From Xanthostigma xanthostigma (lineage: Eukaryota; Arthropoda; Insecta; Raphidioptera; Raphidiidae): a stretch of DNA of 64,000 nt. Of this stretch, positions 13,488 through 25,423 are shown piece after piece (position 1 is the first letter of the stretch; each line of letters begins with the position of its first letter). A program made the position numbers and the translations under genes. The stretch lies in contig OY754465.1 of NCBI GenBank assembly GCA_963575645.1, forward strand, positions 59,667,901 through 59,731,900, written 5' to 3'. The notes under the pieces were generated by a model. That model was given only the letters and a program-made list of their open reading frames with translations. It searched no databases and was not told where the DNA came from.

Positions 13488-13680
13488 CGTACGTATGTAC
13501 GCACATACGGACCACAATCGACAACTGCTGTTCGCAATTTTCAAATACAGTTTTAGAAGCTATTATGAACTCGAATTAATCTAAAAACTGTTCCATTTTA
13601 TAGAACAAAATATCCCCTTTTCTAAGCAATATTTTGAATACATTTCTTGCAAAATTAATATATAACTATTTTTTTAAATT
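13488..13680. repeat. Dispersed repeat, copy 2 (first copy at 3810)
   Basis: This matches 3810-4000 in motif order. It is followed by CAACCCCTAATAGGGT and a GGGGGTG block, resembling the interior of the repeat at 61852. The local DNA is therefore probably a mosaic of repeats. Confidence 0.6.
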
Positions 13681-14490
13681 CAACCCCTAATAGGGTCAAA
13701 AGGGGGTGTAAATATTATATTACTTAACAAATTTTTGAGGGCGCGAAATCTTGCATTAGCGCAGGGTCGCAAACGAAATAGACTTTGCAGAATTATATCT
13801 ATCGCACCCGGGTATACTTTAAAATAGTAAGATCTCTTAACTCGTATGTGAGCTACTGACAATAATTTATATAAGCAAATAATTACGTTACATCATCCGC
13901 TAATCAAAAATAAGGGGCACTATATCCAATCTATTTATCAAGTATTTCGCACGCTACTGACATACGACGCACACAAGCAGCCAATTGTACGTATATTGCA
14001 GGGTTCGATGGACTAGCGCTAGCCAGTAGCCACTAGCCCATAACGCTAAGAAGAACAACAACAAGAAGAAGTGCGAAGAGCTCAAAGGTAATTGTAACGG
14101 TATTTCGAGTTCGTTGACTGCAGTTGAAAGAACAGCAAATATTCCTTTAACAAAATAATTACATACGTGTTTTACGTGCCCGTTTGTTATTACTTAGTTA
14201 TTATTACTGACTCCACCCCCCCTTCTTGCTCCCCCCGGCGATGTGCATTTAAATGCATCACGTCGTTAAGCTTTAACACCGGAAGCCATACAAATATCAT
14301 ATTTGAAATAACTGTCCCTCGATCATTCGATCGGTTGTATTTTGTCTTTTTGTCTAATACATAACCTTAAAAGTGATTATTCCGCCATTTCATAACTGAA
14401 TGTTTTAAAGAATCAACCAATTTATACTCACGATTATTATTGACTACTCTGATTAAAATCTCCCACTCTCCATTTCTTCGGCAAGATTAA

Positions 14491-14905
14491 TACCTGGTTG
14501 CAGAAAGCACTGTCAAAAAATTTTATTTGACAATGAACTTAGATTGCGATCATTTATTTACAGTCTAATGTCGCTGTGCAACTCCCTTTCATGTAGAAGT
14601 AGATTGTCCCCACTCAAAAACAAATAAAATACACAGAAAAATGTCGCTTTTTAAGCTAAATTTTGATCAAAATACTTAGAAAGAAGTTGCTTCGACGTGG
14701 AAACTGGACAAAAACCTAGTTAAAAAAAAATTACAATTCTTTTCTGGCATTATATAGATTAATGCATTACAAAAAATCGTTACATATAAAATGCAACATA
14801 GACCGGACGAGAGGTTCGTATACTTACATTTTATGTGGAACGATTTTCTGAAATGCATTAATTCAAATCAAATTTTCTGACAATGCTTTTTGCCGCCCAT
14901 CAGCA
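14491..14905. mobile_element. MITE, TGCTGGGTTGCAG family, copy 1
   Basis: One end reads CTGGTTGCAGAAAGCACTGT, then TTTGACAATGA. The other ends in TTTTCTGACAATGC, TTTTTGCCGCCC and CAGCA. The interior shares AAGCTAAATTTTGATCAAAA and a GAAGTTGCTTCGACGTGGAA block with copies at 15453, 55804 and 58243. It is a non-autonomous TIR element of about 415 bp. The transposase superfamily is not established. Confidence 0.75.
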
Positions 14906-15452
14906 TTATAAGATTGTTTTCGGTCATTTACATATTATATGTAAAAGTTTTCAGGGTTCCTATATTATAATAGACTTCAGAAGAAAACTCTTATTTTCTC
15001 TTATGCGCCAATTTTTGCGACAACTCAAACTTAAGTCCAAAAGTGTCATCTATTGGAACAGTCCTTATACGCTCGGTCAACGTTCTCAGTAGCGCTGGGT
15101 CGGAGCTCGTATTTTATTGGTTGACTGTATCAAAAATACCCATAAGTGGAGTTCTTACGGTGGCAGCTCATACAAAAAGTATTATCAATCGCTCATCGTA
15201 GATACGGGGTTAAGAGTTTTGGAATTCTATTCACCACCTGGTCGAGACTGACAAATTTTCAAATTCCAAATTAAGCTTTTAACATTTAATATACAAACTC
15301 GGTCGAAGCAAGCTTATTTTAAGATGAACAAAAGCTTTGGGACACGCTGAAAATGAGGTTCTTCTATGAATTCAAAACGAAACTTCCCTTAATCAAAGGG
15401 GAATTTTGTGATGCAGTTTCATCGCATTATTGTCAAACGGGGTTTGAGTTGA

Positions 15453-16256
15453 ATGCTCGTTTGCAGAAAGAATTGTCAGATAATTTGATTTGACAATGAC
15501 CTCAAATTGTGATCACACATATTTCTCCATATGAAAAACGTTTTAGAATTTTAAAATCGATCTTGCTCGAAAAATAATTGATCAATTAAAAAAAATATTT
15601 GTCTTAAAATGTATATACGAACAGTTTTTTCTATGCATTTTGATCTTTAGCCTGAAAAGCAATCTTTCAGTGTAATTTTCACCTATTTCAAGAAGTCTGA
15701 TTAACTTGAAAATTTGCACATGTGTCAAGAGCCGATGACAATACAATTATTTCATAAAATAAATTTGAATTTAAAAATTTTGAAAAACATTTGAATTTGA
15801 AAATTTGGAAACAAATTACTTTTGATATCGTTTTGAGACAAACAAACAAAAAAACACGCTTTATTAGCAAACCGAACTAAAAAGTAGAAAATAATTATTA
15901 AGATTTAAGAAAATAATTCAATTATACTTACTAAAAAAGCGTGGGGTGCTAATTACTATATTTTCATTATAGATAAATAATACCTATCGAAGAAATAATT
16001 GTAACATTTAATATCAAGCACCCCACGCTTTTTTTCTATAATTGAATTAATTTGTTAATAATTATTTTCTACTTTTTAGTTCGGTTTGCTATTAAAGCGT
16101 GTTTTTTAGCTTTTTTAAATAATAATATAAATCAATCGTTTATTTTTATATCTGCGCAAACTAATGTTCCACAGGACAGGGAGTTTCACAACGAATGAAT
16201 GAAAAAGGTCATTGTCAAATCAAATTTTTTGACAATGCGCTTTCTGCAGCCCGGCA
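15453..16256. mobile_element. MITE, TGCTGGGTTGCAG family, copy 2 (interrupted)
   Basis: The left end has TTTGCAGAAAGAATTGTCAG and TTTGACAATGACCTCA. The right end has GGTCATTGTCAAATCAAA, TTTGACAATGCGCTTTC and CTGCAGCCCGGCA. It is about 800 bp long instead of about 430 because a foldback element (15846-16117) is inserted in it, which shows that the foldback arrived later. Confidence 0.75.
15846..16117. mobile_element. Foldback element nested in MITE
   Basis: Its arms are reverse complements. The outer ends read AAAAAACACGCTTTATTAGC and its complement. Each arm contains CGAACTAAAAAGTAGAAAAT, and each inner end has AAAAAAGCGTGGGGTGCT. The loop is about 75 bp. Layout and motifs match the hairpin at 18377-18651, so both belong to one family. 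Confidence 0.8.
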
Positions 16257-16645
16257 TTATTTTTACATTATTTCTACTTCATCTAAATATTTCTGAAAGT
16301 CTTATGAAATTCTGATTTTTGCAGCCCAAATGTAGAACAAAAGCGGTTATAAGTAAAAACTTGATCTTTCAAAAAAAAAAAAAAATAACTTGTTATCCTT
16401 CTTTTTGTCCGACAAGAAAAAAATAACACTAATACATTGTTTTCCACATTCGAGCGAAGTAAACACATTCGAGATAATGATTATATTTTTGTTGACCTTG
16501 ACTGCTGTTATGCTTTGTACTACACAAATACATTCATAAATAATAATGAATATACGTATAATATCTCGTTTTCGCATTGGCATTTCGCGTGTTCACTTGA
16601 ACAGTGGACTCTAGTGGCAATTATTCAACTTCAATATAGTTTGTA

Positions 16646-17220
16646 ATGCAAGCCATAGATGTCACAACACACTACGAACTTTGCAATTTTCTCGCCAATT
16701 TTATGAGAACGAGTGCGCCGGGTGTGACCAACGTTGCGTGTCAAAGGGTCAGTCAACTCTTGATGTCACGAATTTTTACATTACGTACAAAAAACTTAAA
16801 CAATAACAGTAAAAAAAACCTGAAAAAATCTTGTCTTTTGACAAAAATAAAACTCAAAATAATAAAATAAAATATTAGTAAAAAAACTTTTCAGTTACAA
16901 GCTTTTAGTGAAATGTACCAAAAATTATAATTTAGGTTTATATAGTACCTAATTATAAAAACATGGGTTACAAGCCACGTTTCTATAATATTATGAATGT
17001 AAATTTTAAAAATTATTTTTTAGTACGTTTCAATAAAAGCTTATCTATAAAATAAAAAAATTATTAATATATTATTTTTTTTTTAGTTTCAAAATTTTTC
17101 TATTGAAAAGATTAATTTATTACAATTTATTATTTTATTATAATGGTTGAAACATGTTTCGTCATCGCTCATCGGAAATACTTTAATATACGTGTACATT
17201 TCAAATCGAATCGATATGTG
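16646..17220. other. Unassigned stretch
   Basis: Short open frames on both strands here carry no recognised motif. The DNA from 16800 to 17160 is AT-rich. No gene is called. Confidence 0.4.
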
Positions 17221-17557
17221 GCCATATTGGGTTTATAATGACGTCACACAGCTTATCGTATACCACTCGTTAAACTCTTTCATTTGATACCCATGTCAAT
17301 AGGGTTGTAAAGAACATTGAAATCCGCCATCTTGGGGCGTCAGCCATATTGGATTTGCAATGCCGTCCCATAGCTTATCGTATTTTACTCGTCAAACGCA
17401 TTCATTTGATATTCATATCATAAGAGAGTTGTGAAAAAAAAAGCAATCCGCCATTTTGGAGCGTCCGCCATATTGAGTTTGCAATGACGTCACATAGCTA
17501 TCGTATTCATTCGTCAAACTCTTTGATTTGATACCCATGTCAAGAGGGTTGAAAAAG
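17221..17557. repeat. Tandem repeat, three units of about 123 bp with TGACGTCA-like sites
   Basis: Units begin at about 17221, 17343 and 17467, each with GCCATATTGG/GCCATATTGA. Each then has an ATGACGTCACA-like core (ATGCCGTCCCA in unit 2), CATAGCT(TA)TCGTAT, CTCGTCAAAC, TTTGATACCCATGTCAA and a CCGCCATCTTGG-type end. TGACGTCA is the CRE/ATF core palindrome. Whether the sites are bound is unknown, and the array is probably part of a repeat element. Confidence 0.7.
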
Positions 17558-18376
17558 GTACACTTTGACGCTTGGTGCTTACGTATCCCTCTAGCGGCTA
17601 AATCTATAAAAATTGTTCCTCTTTTTTGGCCCGTGTCCAATAAAAGACTTCTTATAGTTTCCACACCTTGAAAAAAACCGACGCGCTTTGACGTCAGCGC
17701 GGCTAAGTGACGACGTCATGTTTAAATAGCACATCCGACTTCAAAAAATAATTGCACTTCAACGAATCATTCAACGCCTCTCAGATTTTAGAGTTTTGTT
17801 CAAAACGTATATTTCCGTTTCGAATAAAAAATATACCCTATTGTATACAACCACCGCGTAAAAATGGAGCAAATTGTTTGAAAGTGAACCATTTAATTGT
17901 GCAATATATAATTATTATAATATAGTTACTAAAAATTGTATTATTTTTTTAATTATAAACTTCAACATTAGAAGTTATTAACAAAATAATTAAATAACGT
18001 TTGTTTAATAAACTGGTCATTATAAACACCATTCATTGAATTATTTTATTCGAAAGTGTGTGTATTTATTGTTTCAATTGTTTTTAAACACTATTGCAAT
18101 TAAATAACAATAGAATAGTCTGAACCGTAATCAAAATAATAACAATGTAATATTTGATACTTGCACTACAATGTCAAGCACATTGTAATTCGGCATTCTT
18201 AATAGTTTACTGTTGCAAATATTATTATTGAGGAAAATGGTTCAAGGGAAATAAATCGTAGCAAGTTAAAAAAACAATACCTGATCTGTTGACGTCATTC
18301 ATACTAATTTAGCCTTAGAATTGCCGCTTTTTTGCAACCTAGGTCACAATACCTACCCCTATATCAAAACATACTT

Positions 18377-18651
18377 TTAAAAAAAACTGAAAAACACGCT
18401 TTATATCGAACTAAAAAGTAAAAAATATTTTTTTTAAAATAAGCTTAAAACAATAATGAATAAAAAATACTTGTATTATTGTGAAAAAAGCGTGGGGCGC
18501 TCGATGTATGAAAATGTGGAACAGAGCGCCCCACGCTTTTTTCACAATAATACTAGTATTTTTTATTCATTATTGTTTTAAGCTTATTTTAAAAAAAATA
18601 TTTTTTACTTTTTAGTTCGATATAAAAAGTGTTTTTTAGTTTTTTTTAAAC
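18377..18651. mobile_element. Near-perfect foldback element (hairpin MITE)
   Basis: The two arms, each about 125 bp, are almost exact reverse complements around a 20-bp loop. Each arm carries AACACGCTTTATATCGAACT, ACTAAAAAGTAAAAAATA and AAAAAAGCGTGGGGCGCTC. The arm motifs are shared with 15846-16117, and the ACTAAAAAGTAAAAAATA box is also in the palindrome at 46813-47009. Near-perfect arms suggest recent origin or gene conversion between arms. Confidence 0.85.
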
Positions 18652-18886
18652 TATATTTATTTACATACATAATTATTATTTACATATACAAACATACAAA
18701 CTTACAAGTGAAGTTAATATAAAGCATGTAAAAATAGTCACCTAGATATTATCCTGTACCAGGAAGTGGTTAAAATTCCTTCAGGATAATCACAATTATA
18801 TTAGGTATAAAGATTATAACTTCGCTTAATGAAGCTGAGAAGCAATGAAACAATGTAAGTCATTGAAACAATATTAATGTGAATCG

Positions 18887-19041
18887 TATTTTTTCCCATA
18901 ATAATACTTTGTAATATTTAATGTTTTTTGTTTTTTTTTTGTACACTATGCAGTCGGTTAACGGAACGCTGTCCAAAATTTTTTTTTTTGTTAATTTATT
19001 GTACATATTTTATAAGTAATAAATTTTATCTTATCTTATCT
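18887..19041 (+). mobile_element. 5'-truncated LINE 3' end with (TTATC)n tail and TSD
   Basis: A 155-bp insert ends with AATAAATTTTATC followed by TTATC repeats. It is bordered by near-identical copies of TATTAATGTGAAYCG at 18872-18886 and 19042-19056. A 15-bp target duplication (one mismatch) with a simple-repeat 3' tail is the signature of target-primed reverse transcription. No protein-coding part remains, and the LINE family is not identified. Confidence 0.75.
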
Positions 19042-19056
19042 TATTAATGTGAACCG

Positions 19057-20989
19057 CTATATCTACAATTTGAGAACTGCATCCTAGGAAAGATTCTAAC
19101 TTCGCGTAGGTACTCAAAAATTCCTTGAATGATTCAATTAAATTAATCATAATCGTATCGGTGCTTGTTCTTTTCTATTTGTGTCAATGAAATAGACTTG
19201 TATGTATTTATACGCTAAATTTAAGATAGAAAGATTTTTTTTCCAAACTAGACGTGAAATTATGTTGAGATTTTTTAAATTAATTTAGAAGTTACAGAAA
19301 TTACAACCGAATTCCGAACACTTTCAACCAAACTATAGTCATTGGAATTTCCAGTAGCTAATACATTTGTCAGCATAGCTTCATATCTAGAGTTTGGGTG
19401 TGATGGTTATTTCTAAGAAGACGCTAGCAGGATTCGAGGACTATAACCCAAAACAACATTGATCGGTGATGCTAAACTTGGAGAATACTAGTATATAAAT
19501 ATGTGATAGATTTGTTCGAATGTCACGTATTTAATTAAAACCCAAATAGGACAATCAGGACAGCAATACGCTACGGTAGTTGACAGGTATAGCGGCTGCC
19601 TCGCACACATAAAGTCATAGATTCGATTCAGACGGTTGGCACCAATGTTATTTTTGTTTTTTTTTAACTATTTCATATTCCACTTATATTTATTTATATA
19701 ATTTCAATGTTGTTTTTTTTCATATAATCAAAACCAAAGATTATAAAGTTGTTTCTTGAAAGGGAGACTTTTTCACAGAAGGAAAGTTTCCCACAAGGGT
19801 ATTTCGACGCAATTAGAAGTTTCACTTCTACAGTGGGCAGTGTAAAATACACAGTTTCTGTTTTAACGGTAAATCTCCCGAAACTAGCCGAGCAATTTTG
19901 GTTTAAGCTCGGTAATAGTTTTCTTTTAAAACAGAAACGTGTCTTTTTCATAAAAAAAAAATATTTTTGCGAGTGAAGCCGCGGGCAGAAACTATTAAAT
20001 TATAATATTACACGCTAAAATACTAACCTGGTGTTGAAACAAATTTGCAATCTATTTCCATTTTCACACAAACTCAACAAAATATAATATTATTGTTAAT
20101 CATTGATTTTAAATTTCAAATTAATTTTTAGATGCATTCAGCTTATTATTTATAGAGGTAAATATAAATTTATCAATGCATTGGTGTGATATTTCTGTAA
20201 TTAAAATTATCAATATTTGACACACCGTTATTATATTAGCTAAAAAAGATTTCAATATTTATACTTATTAATTGATAATTAACTGGCATAATTATTAATT
20301 AAAATTTGCATATGTTCGATTATTATTAAGCACACTAAAAACTAAAATAGTCTATCGTATTATATTTTTTTTCAAACTTTCAGGAAGAAAAAATATACAT
20401 TGTATAAATGTATAGCAATTTTGAATCAATTTTCTGATTAACTGCAGATTCACACAATTATATACTTTTAACCCTCAACAAAAATTATAAGTAGTGTTTT
20501 TAGGCAATTTTTCTGGTCCCATAAAATTACAAAAAAACTATATGAAAATTTCGAAACTTTTAACGTATTTTGGCATTCCGAAAGGACGTACATCAAACGA
20601 AAACTTGACATCGACTAGAGAGGAAAATCGCGCGTCCCGTAGGGTTGTTCGAAGGTTGTTTTGGTGTTCACAAAAACGCGTGGGCGATGAACGCGAAACG
20701 AAGAGCGCAAACTCTGTCACCCTGTGTGCGTTCGAAATGACCTCACCTGTGGAATGTTCGGTGAGTGGGTTCATTGAATGACAAATGGATAAAACCAATG
20801 TCACATCGCATATCGATGTATCTTTACGTTGGGCAACACTAATGGCAGTCATTATTGTTCGTTTTCATATTATATTATCTACTTTTAAATACATATATTA
20901 ATTTGTATTGTAATTGATGTACAGTTGTGGAAAACACTAACGATCTTACATAGAAATAGAGTCGTCTCATTTCTATATGTTATGATCAT
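19057..20989. other. Unassigned stretch, CpG-richer patch at 20580-20790
   Basis: No exon is recognised. The patch at 20580-20790 is richer in CG dinucleotides and open in more than one frame on both strands. Nothing in the conceptual proteins is recognisable, and it may be a decayed promoter-like or repeat segment. Confidence 0.35.
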
Positions 20990-21150
20990 TTTATAACTGA
21001 CCGTCTCGCATAAACTTTATATATGTTACCGGCCAAACCCGATTTCAGGACAAACTAGTTTTGCCTAGGCCAAACTAGTTATATACCTATATACGATAGC
21101 TGAACTAGTTTATCCTAATATGAATACGTACACTCCAGGATAAACTAGTA
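20990..21150. repeat. Cluster of AACTAGTT palindromic motifs
   Basis: Within about 130 bp, CAAACTAGTT, CCAAACTAGTT, TGAACTAGTTTAT and ATAAACTAGTATT occur in both orientations. AGGACAAACTAGT and AGGATAAACTAGT variants recur. Repeated short palindromes suggest protein-binding subterminal repeats of a small DNA element, but no ends could be defined. Confidence 0.5.
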
Positions 21151-21154
21151 TTAG

Positions 21155-21645
21155 TGATGTGCCGGATATCCGTATCCGCGGATATCCGAGGGAGAAGAAA
21201 GATCCGTATCCGTACCCGTTAGTTTTTGTGCGGATCTTTTACCTTATTAATTTTCAATTCATAGATGAAATTTTATATATATAGATGATTAGGTAATAAT
21301 GAAAAACTGTTAAATTCCACTCAGATTATTTTTTATTTTTTTAAAATCGTATTTGGCACCTTTATATTGCAAACATTTATCGTAGTGAGTACCATACCAA
21401 TAGTACATAGCTCAAAGGTACTAAAAAACTATCTTTATAATGAGATATTGCACATCGATCTTTGGAAAGAGACAATCTGTTATGAGAGTTAACTCTTAAA
21501 GAGGTCAATAACTTTTTCCCATAACAGATAGACTCTATTTACCGCCGCGTACTCTAAGAAAGTTAAGATCCGTATCCGAATCCGTATCCGCGGACCTTGA
21601 AACCAAATATCCGTATTCAGATCCGTATCCGCGGATATACATTTT
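21155..21645. mobile_element. Element with ATCCGTATCCGCGGAT arrays at both ends (possible hAT type)
   Basis: The left part starts AGTGATGTGCCGGATATCCG and continues with CGGATATCCG and GATCCGTATCCG repeats. The right part (21567-21642) has TATCCGAATCCGTATCCGCG and related repeats. The start resembles YAGTGATG-type hAT termini. The matching right terminus was not found, so boundaries are tentative. It is non-coding. Confidence 0.5.
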
Positions 21646-22223
21646 TAATAATACAAATGCAATATGTTTTATTTAATTTGTCCAAAGCTGTAACGTTTAT
21701 TGTTGTTATTATTATATGTAATTATGAATTCACATTTTACTACAAACCATAAATAATATAATATTATGTTTAATATAAATGCATTATGCAAAGTAAATAA
21801 ACATTTTTTTACTTTCTCATACAATAATTCTTATTTTTTATAACATTTCAATATTAATTTCCATAAAGTTCACAATAAAACACATAGCTGTTACAATGTC
21901 AAATTGAACATGAAAGACATTTAGAAGGGGGGAAAAATCAACTCGTCCTTAAATACATAGTAGGTATAATGCCGTCTGTTATGAACTTATGACATAATAG
22001 TAAGAAATCAAAGTTCAACTCCTAAGAACGTGGATTTATGATCATAAATCCATTTTCAATTGGTTAAAAATTTTTGCCACTCGTATTTACTGGTCATTTG
22101 GCTCTAACAGAACATAAAACGAAGCGGCAGACATTTTTTTTAAATTCTAACCATTTTTTTACCATCTTTGAAATTTTTTACCCCCTTTATCTTAAAATAT
22201 GTCCAGATTCCGCCTATATACCA

Positions 22224-22568
22224 TACTAGCGGTCCCGCCCAGTTTCACCCGGGTGTCAAAGAACGAATGGGGGGAGGGACATCATCTTAGTTTACCGAGA
22301 TGAATGTTGTGTCCAAATTTCATGATGATCGGAGTTACCGTTCAAAAGTATTTGTCGGACGTACAAATTTTGAATTACCTACATTTTGCAACATTTTTGC
22401 TCCGCCTCTATTGGTCGTAGCGTGATATTGTCTATATAGCCTGTAGCCTTCCTCGATAAATAGGCTTCCAACAAAACATTTTTTTTCAATTCGAACCAGT
22501 AGTTCCTGTGATTAGCGCATTTAACCAAACAAACAAACAAACTCTTCAGCTTTATATATTAGTATAGA
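22224..22568 (+). repeat. SINE-like repeat (TACTAGCGGTCCC family), copy without tRNA module
   Basis: It begins TACTAGCGGTCCCGCCCAGT, TTTCACCCGGGTG. It contains GAGATGAATGTTGTGTCCAA, ATGATCGGAGTTACCG and ATTTGTCGGACG without interruption. It ends AAACAAACTCTTCAGC, TTTATATATTAGTATAGAT. The copies at 30886 and 33509 share both ends but carry an insert at the TTTGTCG site. The end sequence is typical of insect RTE-mobilised short elements. Confidence 0.75.
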
Positions 22569-24373
22569 TAAGAAAAAATGGTCTAAATTACTCAAATAGC
22601 TTATGTACCAAGCGGCAGAAGGTTAAGACGACGTGGTTTTTCTGCGTGTCAACTCCGAACTATATGGGCGTATAGGAATGCACTGGTTCCGACTTCCGAA
22701 CACACGAACAGACAGACGATAGATGAAAGAACATTCATGTTTATATAATCGGATTAACAAAAATAAGGGAACTTCGATTGAGCATGATTTTTATTATTTT
22801 GTGTATAATTACTAATTATATAGCTATACCATTATCAAATAATTGATATCAAAATGGTTCCTGTAGAAAAACTAACATGTCTTGGAGTATTAGGACTCCC
22901 TTAAGGTCCATACGACCAACTTCCCAGTATCATGAATATTATGAATGAACTATAGTTGTTAAGCAGCTGTTTTCTATATAGGCGCAATATCGAAGTTCAA
23001 CATTTGAACATGTGTTTGAAATCTTCCAAGGGAAAGCAGAGGGTCTAAAATAATTACTGGAGTACTAACTGAAGAACTTTCTGGTACAGTGTTTTTCAAA
23101 AATGCTTCGTTGTGTAAAGTGACCAAAGTTTTAGTTTCCTAGGTTAATGGAGATTGGCCTTTATATAAGGAAGTTTATGTTTTTTTTCCGAAAATTCCCT
23201 TGTTTCTGTTCCGGGGAGGAGATTCGAGATCCCCATTTCCGTTATAGGTTCTGTCCTGTGTCCTTTACTAAATGAAATTGTGTATGTAGCTGTATACCTA
23301 TCTTTAAAAGTATCTATTGATTGCCACCAGTTCAAATTAGATCCGATAATTTTGTTCCACTTTTTTCGCAGTCATAAACCGATTTTGATAAGATTTATTT
23401 CGGATCACATTGTTACGCTTCGATTGGTAGAGTCATCTAGTGGGAAGGTGCTTAAGATATCGAGACGTTACCTCGTTTCATTGTAGCGGCTGGGGGGTTA
23501 AATCTATAAGTAATTTGCACAAAGTACTATGCAACATTACAGTGAAATCAGGTCAGCCAACACCTCGCAGGAGGCTAGTTCGTTGCCTCTGTTTGTTGGT
23601 TCGAGGTCGTGAATCTAGTCTCGTGTCGAGGTACAGTCACAGCGCAGAAACTGTTGTCAGTAAATAAGAACTAATCGAGGTCATCTAATGCACGGTTAGA
23701 GGCTAGGGCATTGCTTCTATTTTTTGAGGTTAAACTCAATGTAATATTACAAAAGCCACTTTTGCTATATTCCAGGATATTTTTAGTTGGTAAATGTACG
23801 TTCTATTTCATGATTTATCAAGTGACCTGCTTTGATGGTTATGTACCTATGTACAATCAAAGTTATGATTGCAAAGATTATTTACTCGTTCTCCGTAACG
23901 AATTACTCCCAACCTGAAGCTGATTTCAGTTGCAAGATTCAATTAAGATATTGATTTTGTATCAAAATTGTTGCCCAATCTATACAGATTCTGGGTAGTA
24001 GAATGGTTTATAAAAATATCGCAAAATTCACTGCCCCTCAATTTAGGAATGATAAAAGAATATGCACGCACACATCTGTATTTCTGTTGGCATAAGGGCA
24101 ATGATTTATGAAAATACAAGTCTATTTTTACATGCACTGATAAAAATGTTTTGTAATAGTACACGCTAGGGGTCATTGGTTATTTTTTAATCATAAGAGA
24201 TCAGAAGTTTTGCAGGTTATAATTAATTCTTGAAAGATCCTAAAGAACCTGTCCGATGTCCATTAATCTACTCTAAGATAAATTTAGTTTCTAATGTCCC
24301 TTCTTTCTGCGCTGTTGAAAATGTTTTGAAAAATCCCAGAAAATTCGCACTTCAAGCTGATTTTGTCGGAATA
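22569..24373. other. Non-coding stretch
   Basis: No gene or element end was identified. A short frame at 23440-23667 is somewhat C/G-richer but has no motif and an alternative start. Confidence 0.4.
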
Positions 24374-24436
24374 TCAGAGTCCAGTATACCACTGATGAAA
24401 ATTAAAACAATAATTGAGATAGTCATTTTCAAGTAC

Positions 24437-24565
24437 CTCTATTACAGTCAACGTCACGGTAAGAGTGGATGATGACGGCACAGCAACGCTGCATGATTTT
24501 TTTACTGAGGAGAAACGCGTGGCAAGCATACAGCATACTACAACAATATAGGCTTTCACTTTCAT
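24437..24565 (-). CDS. Speculative first exon with signal-peptide-like start
   Basis: From an ATG at 24565 the minus strand encodes 43 residues beginning MKVKAYIVVVCCMLA. This has a basic n-region and a hydrophobic core resembling a secretory signal peptide. The frame reaches a GAG|GTACTT donor-like junction at 24437/24436. This is weak evidence: no second exon, promoter or homologue is recognised, and a chance frame in AT-rich DNA can look like this. Confidence 0.15.
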
Positions 24566-24916
24566 CAAAATGCATTGACACTTTTACTTAAAGATCTTCA
24601 TTCCTCACAAGAAACTAAAAGTGGTCAAGTTTCTTTTCAACAATTATGGGTACCTACTAAATACCTATACTTGCTATTGTGTGCTTGCGTTCTGCTGTAG
24701 AAAGTAAATAAACAGTATACGGTTTCAATGACTTCCTGGCAATATAATATTGAAAAATTAACGAAAAAAATATTATAGACTATGAAATTTATTGCGTATT
24801 TGCGTACGTTTAAGTATGGCCGCTTAATTTCATAATTTCAGAAAAGTTATCTGTAATACCGACACACATATATTTGTGATGTTACGATTATAACTGATGT
24901 CTGTAATGAAACAGTA

Positions 24917-25228
24917 CCTGGGTGACCGAGCTTTGCTCGGAAAGTTAAATAAAATACTGATATGCTCATTGTTTGTATAAAATCCAAAACCTATTTACAA
25001 TATTTAAGTATTTTCATACGTCAAAAAATTGATTTTTATAATGATAAAATTTGTAAGAAAACGATTTTTTCGAGAGATGAGACCTAGCTAAAACGATTTT
25101 TTGCCCCCCAAAATCCCTTTTCAGTAAATTTCATCCAAATCGTTAGGGCCGTTTTCGAGAAAATATTTAGGGACATATAGGTAGGTACATAGGTAAATAC
25201 AAGATTAGCTCGTTTAATAATATAGGGA
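24917..25228 (+). repeat. SINE/RTE-type repeat
   Basis: It opens ACCTGGGTGACCGAGC, TTTGCTCGG. It closes with TTTCATCCAAATCGTTAGGG, CCGTTTTCGAGAAAAT and a TATAGGTAGGTACATAGG… run ending near ATTAGCTCGTTTAATAATAT. These blocks are characteristic of a common insect interspersed repeat (from memory). Non-coding. Confidence 0.55.
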
Positions 25229-25423
25229 TTCTGAATTTTTTTAGAAACCAATATCGAGTTAAATATGTTTGAGATAACAATAAGTTTTATAATTTGTAAT
25301 AAATGTTTGTAACGCCTTTTCACAGTACGAATTCATTTTCATTAATGAATTATACAGTTTCCAGATAACTAACGTTATATATGGCTCTATACATAAAAAA
25401 AATTAATGCTTAGATATTGGAAT

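Noticed and set aside
17413-17664. An 83-codon minus-strand frame
   Set aside because: It spans the last tandem unit and adjoining repeat DNA; the peptide is repeat-derived with no motif.
20494-20852. Overlapping frames on both strands in a CpG patch
   Set aside because: No domain, no clear start, and openness on both strands points to base composition.
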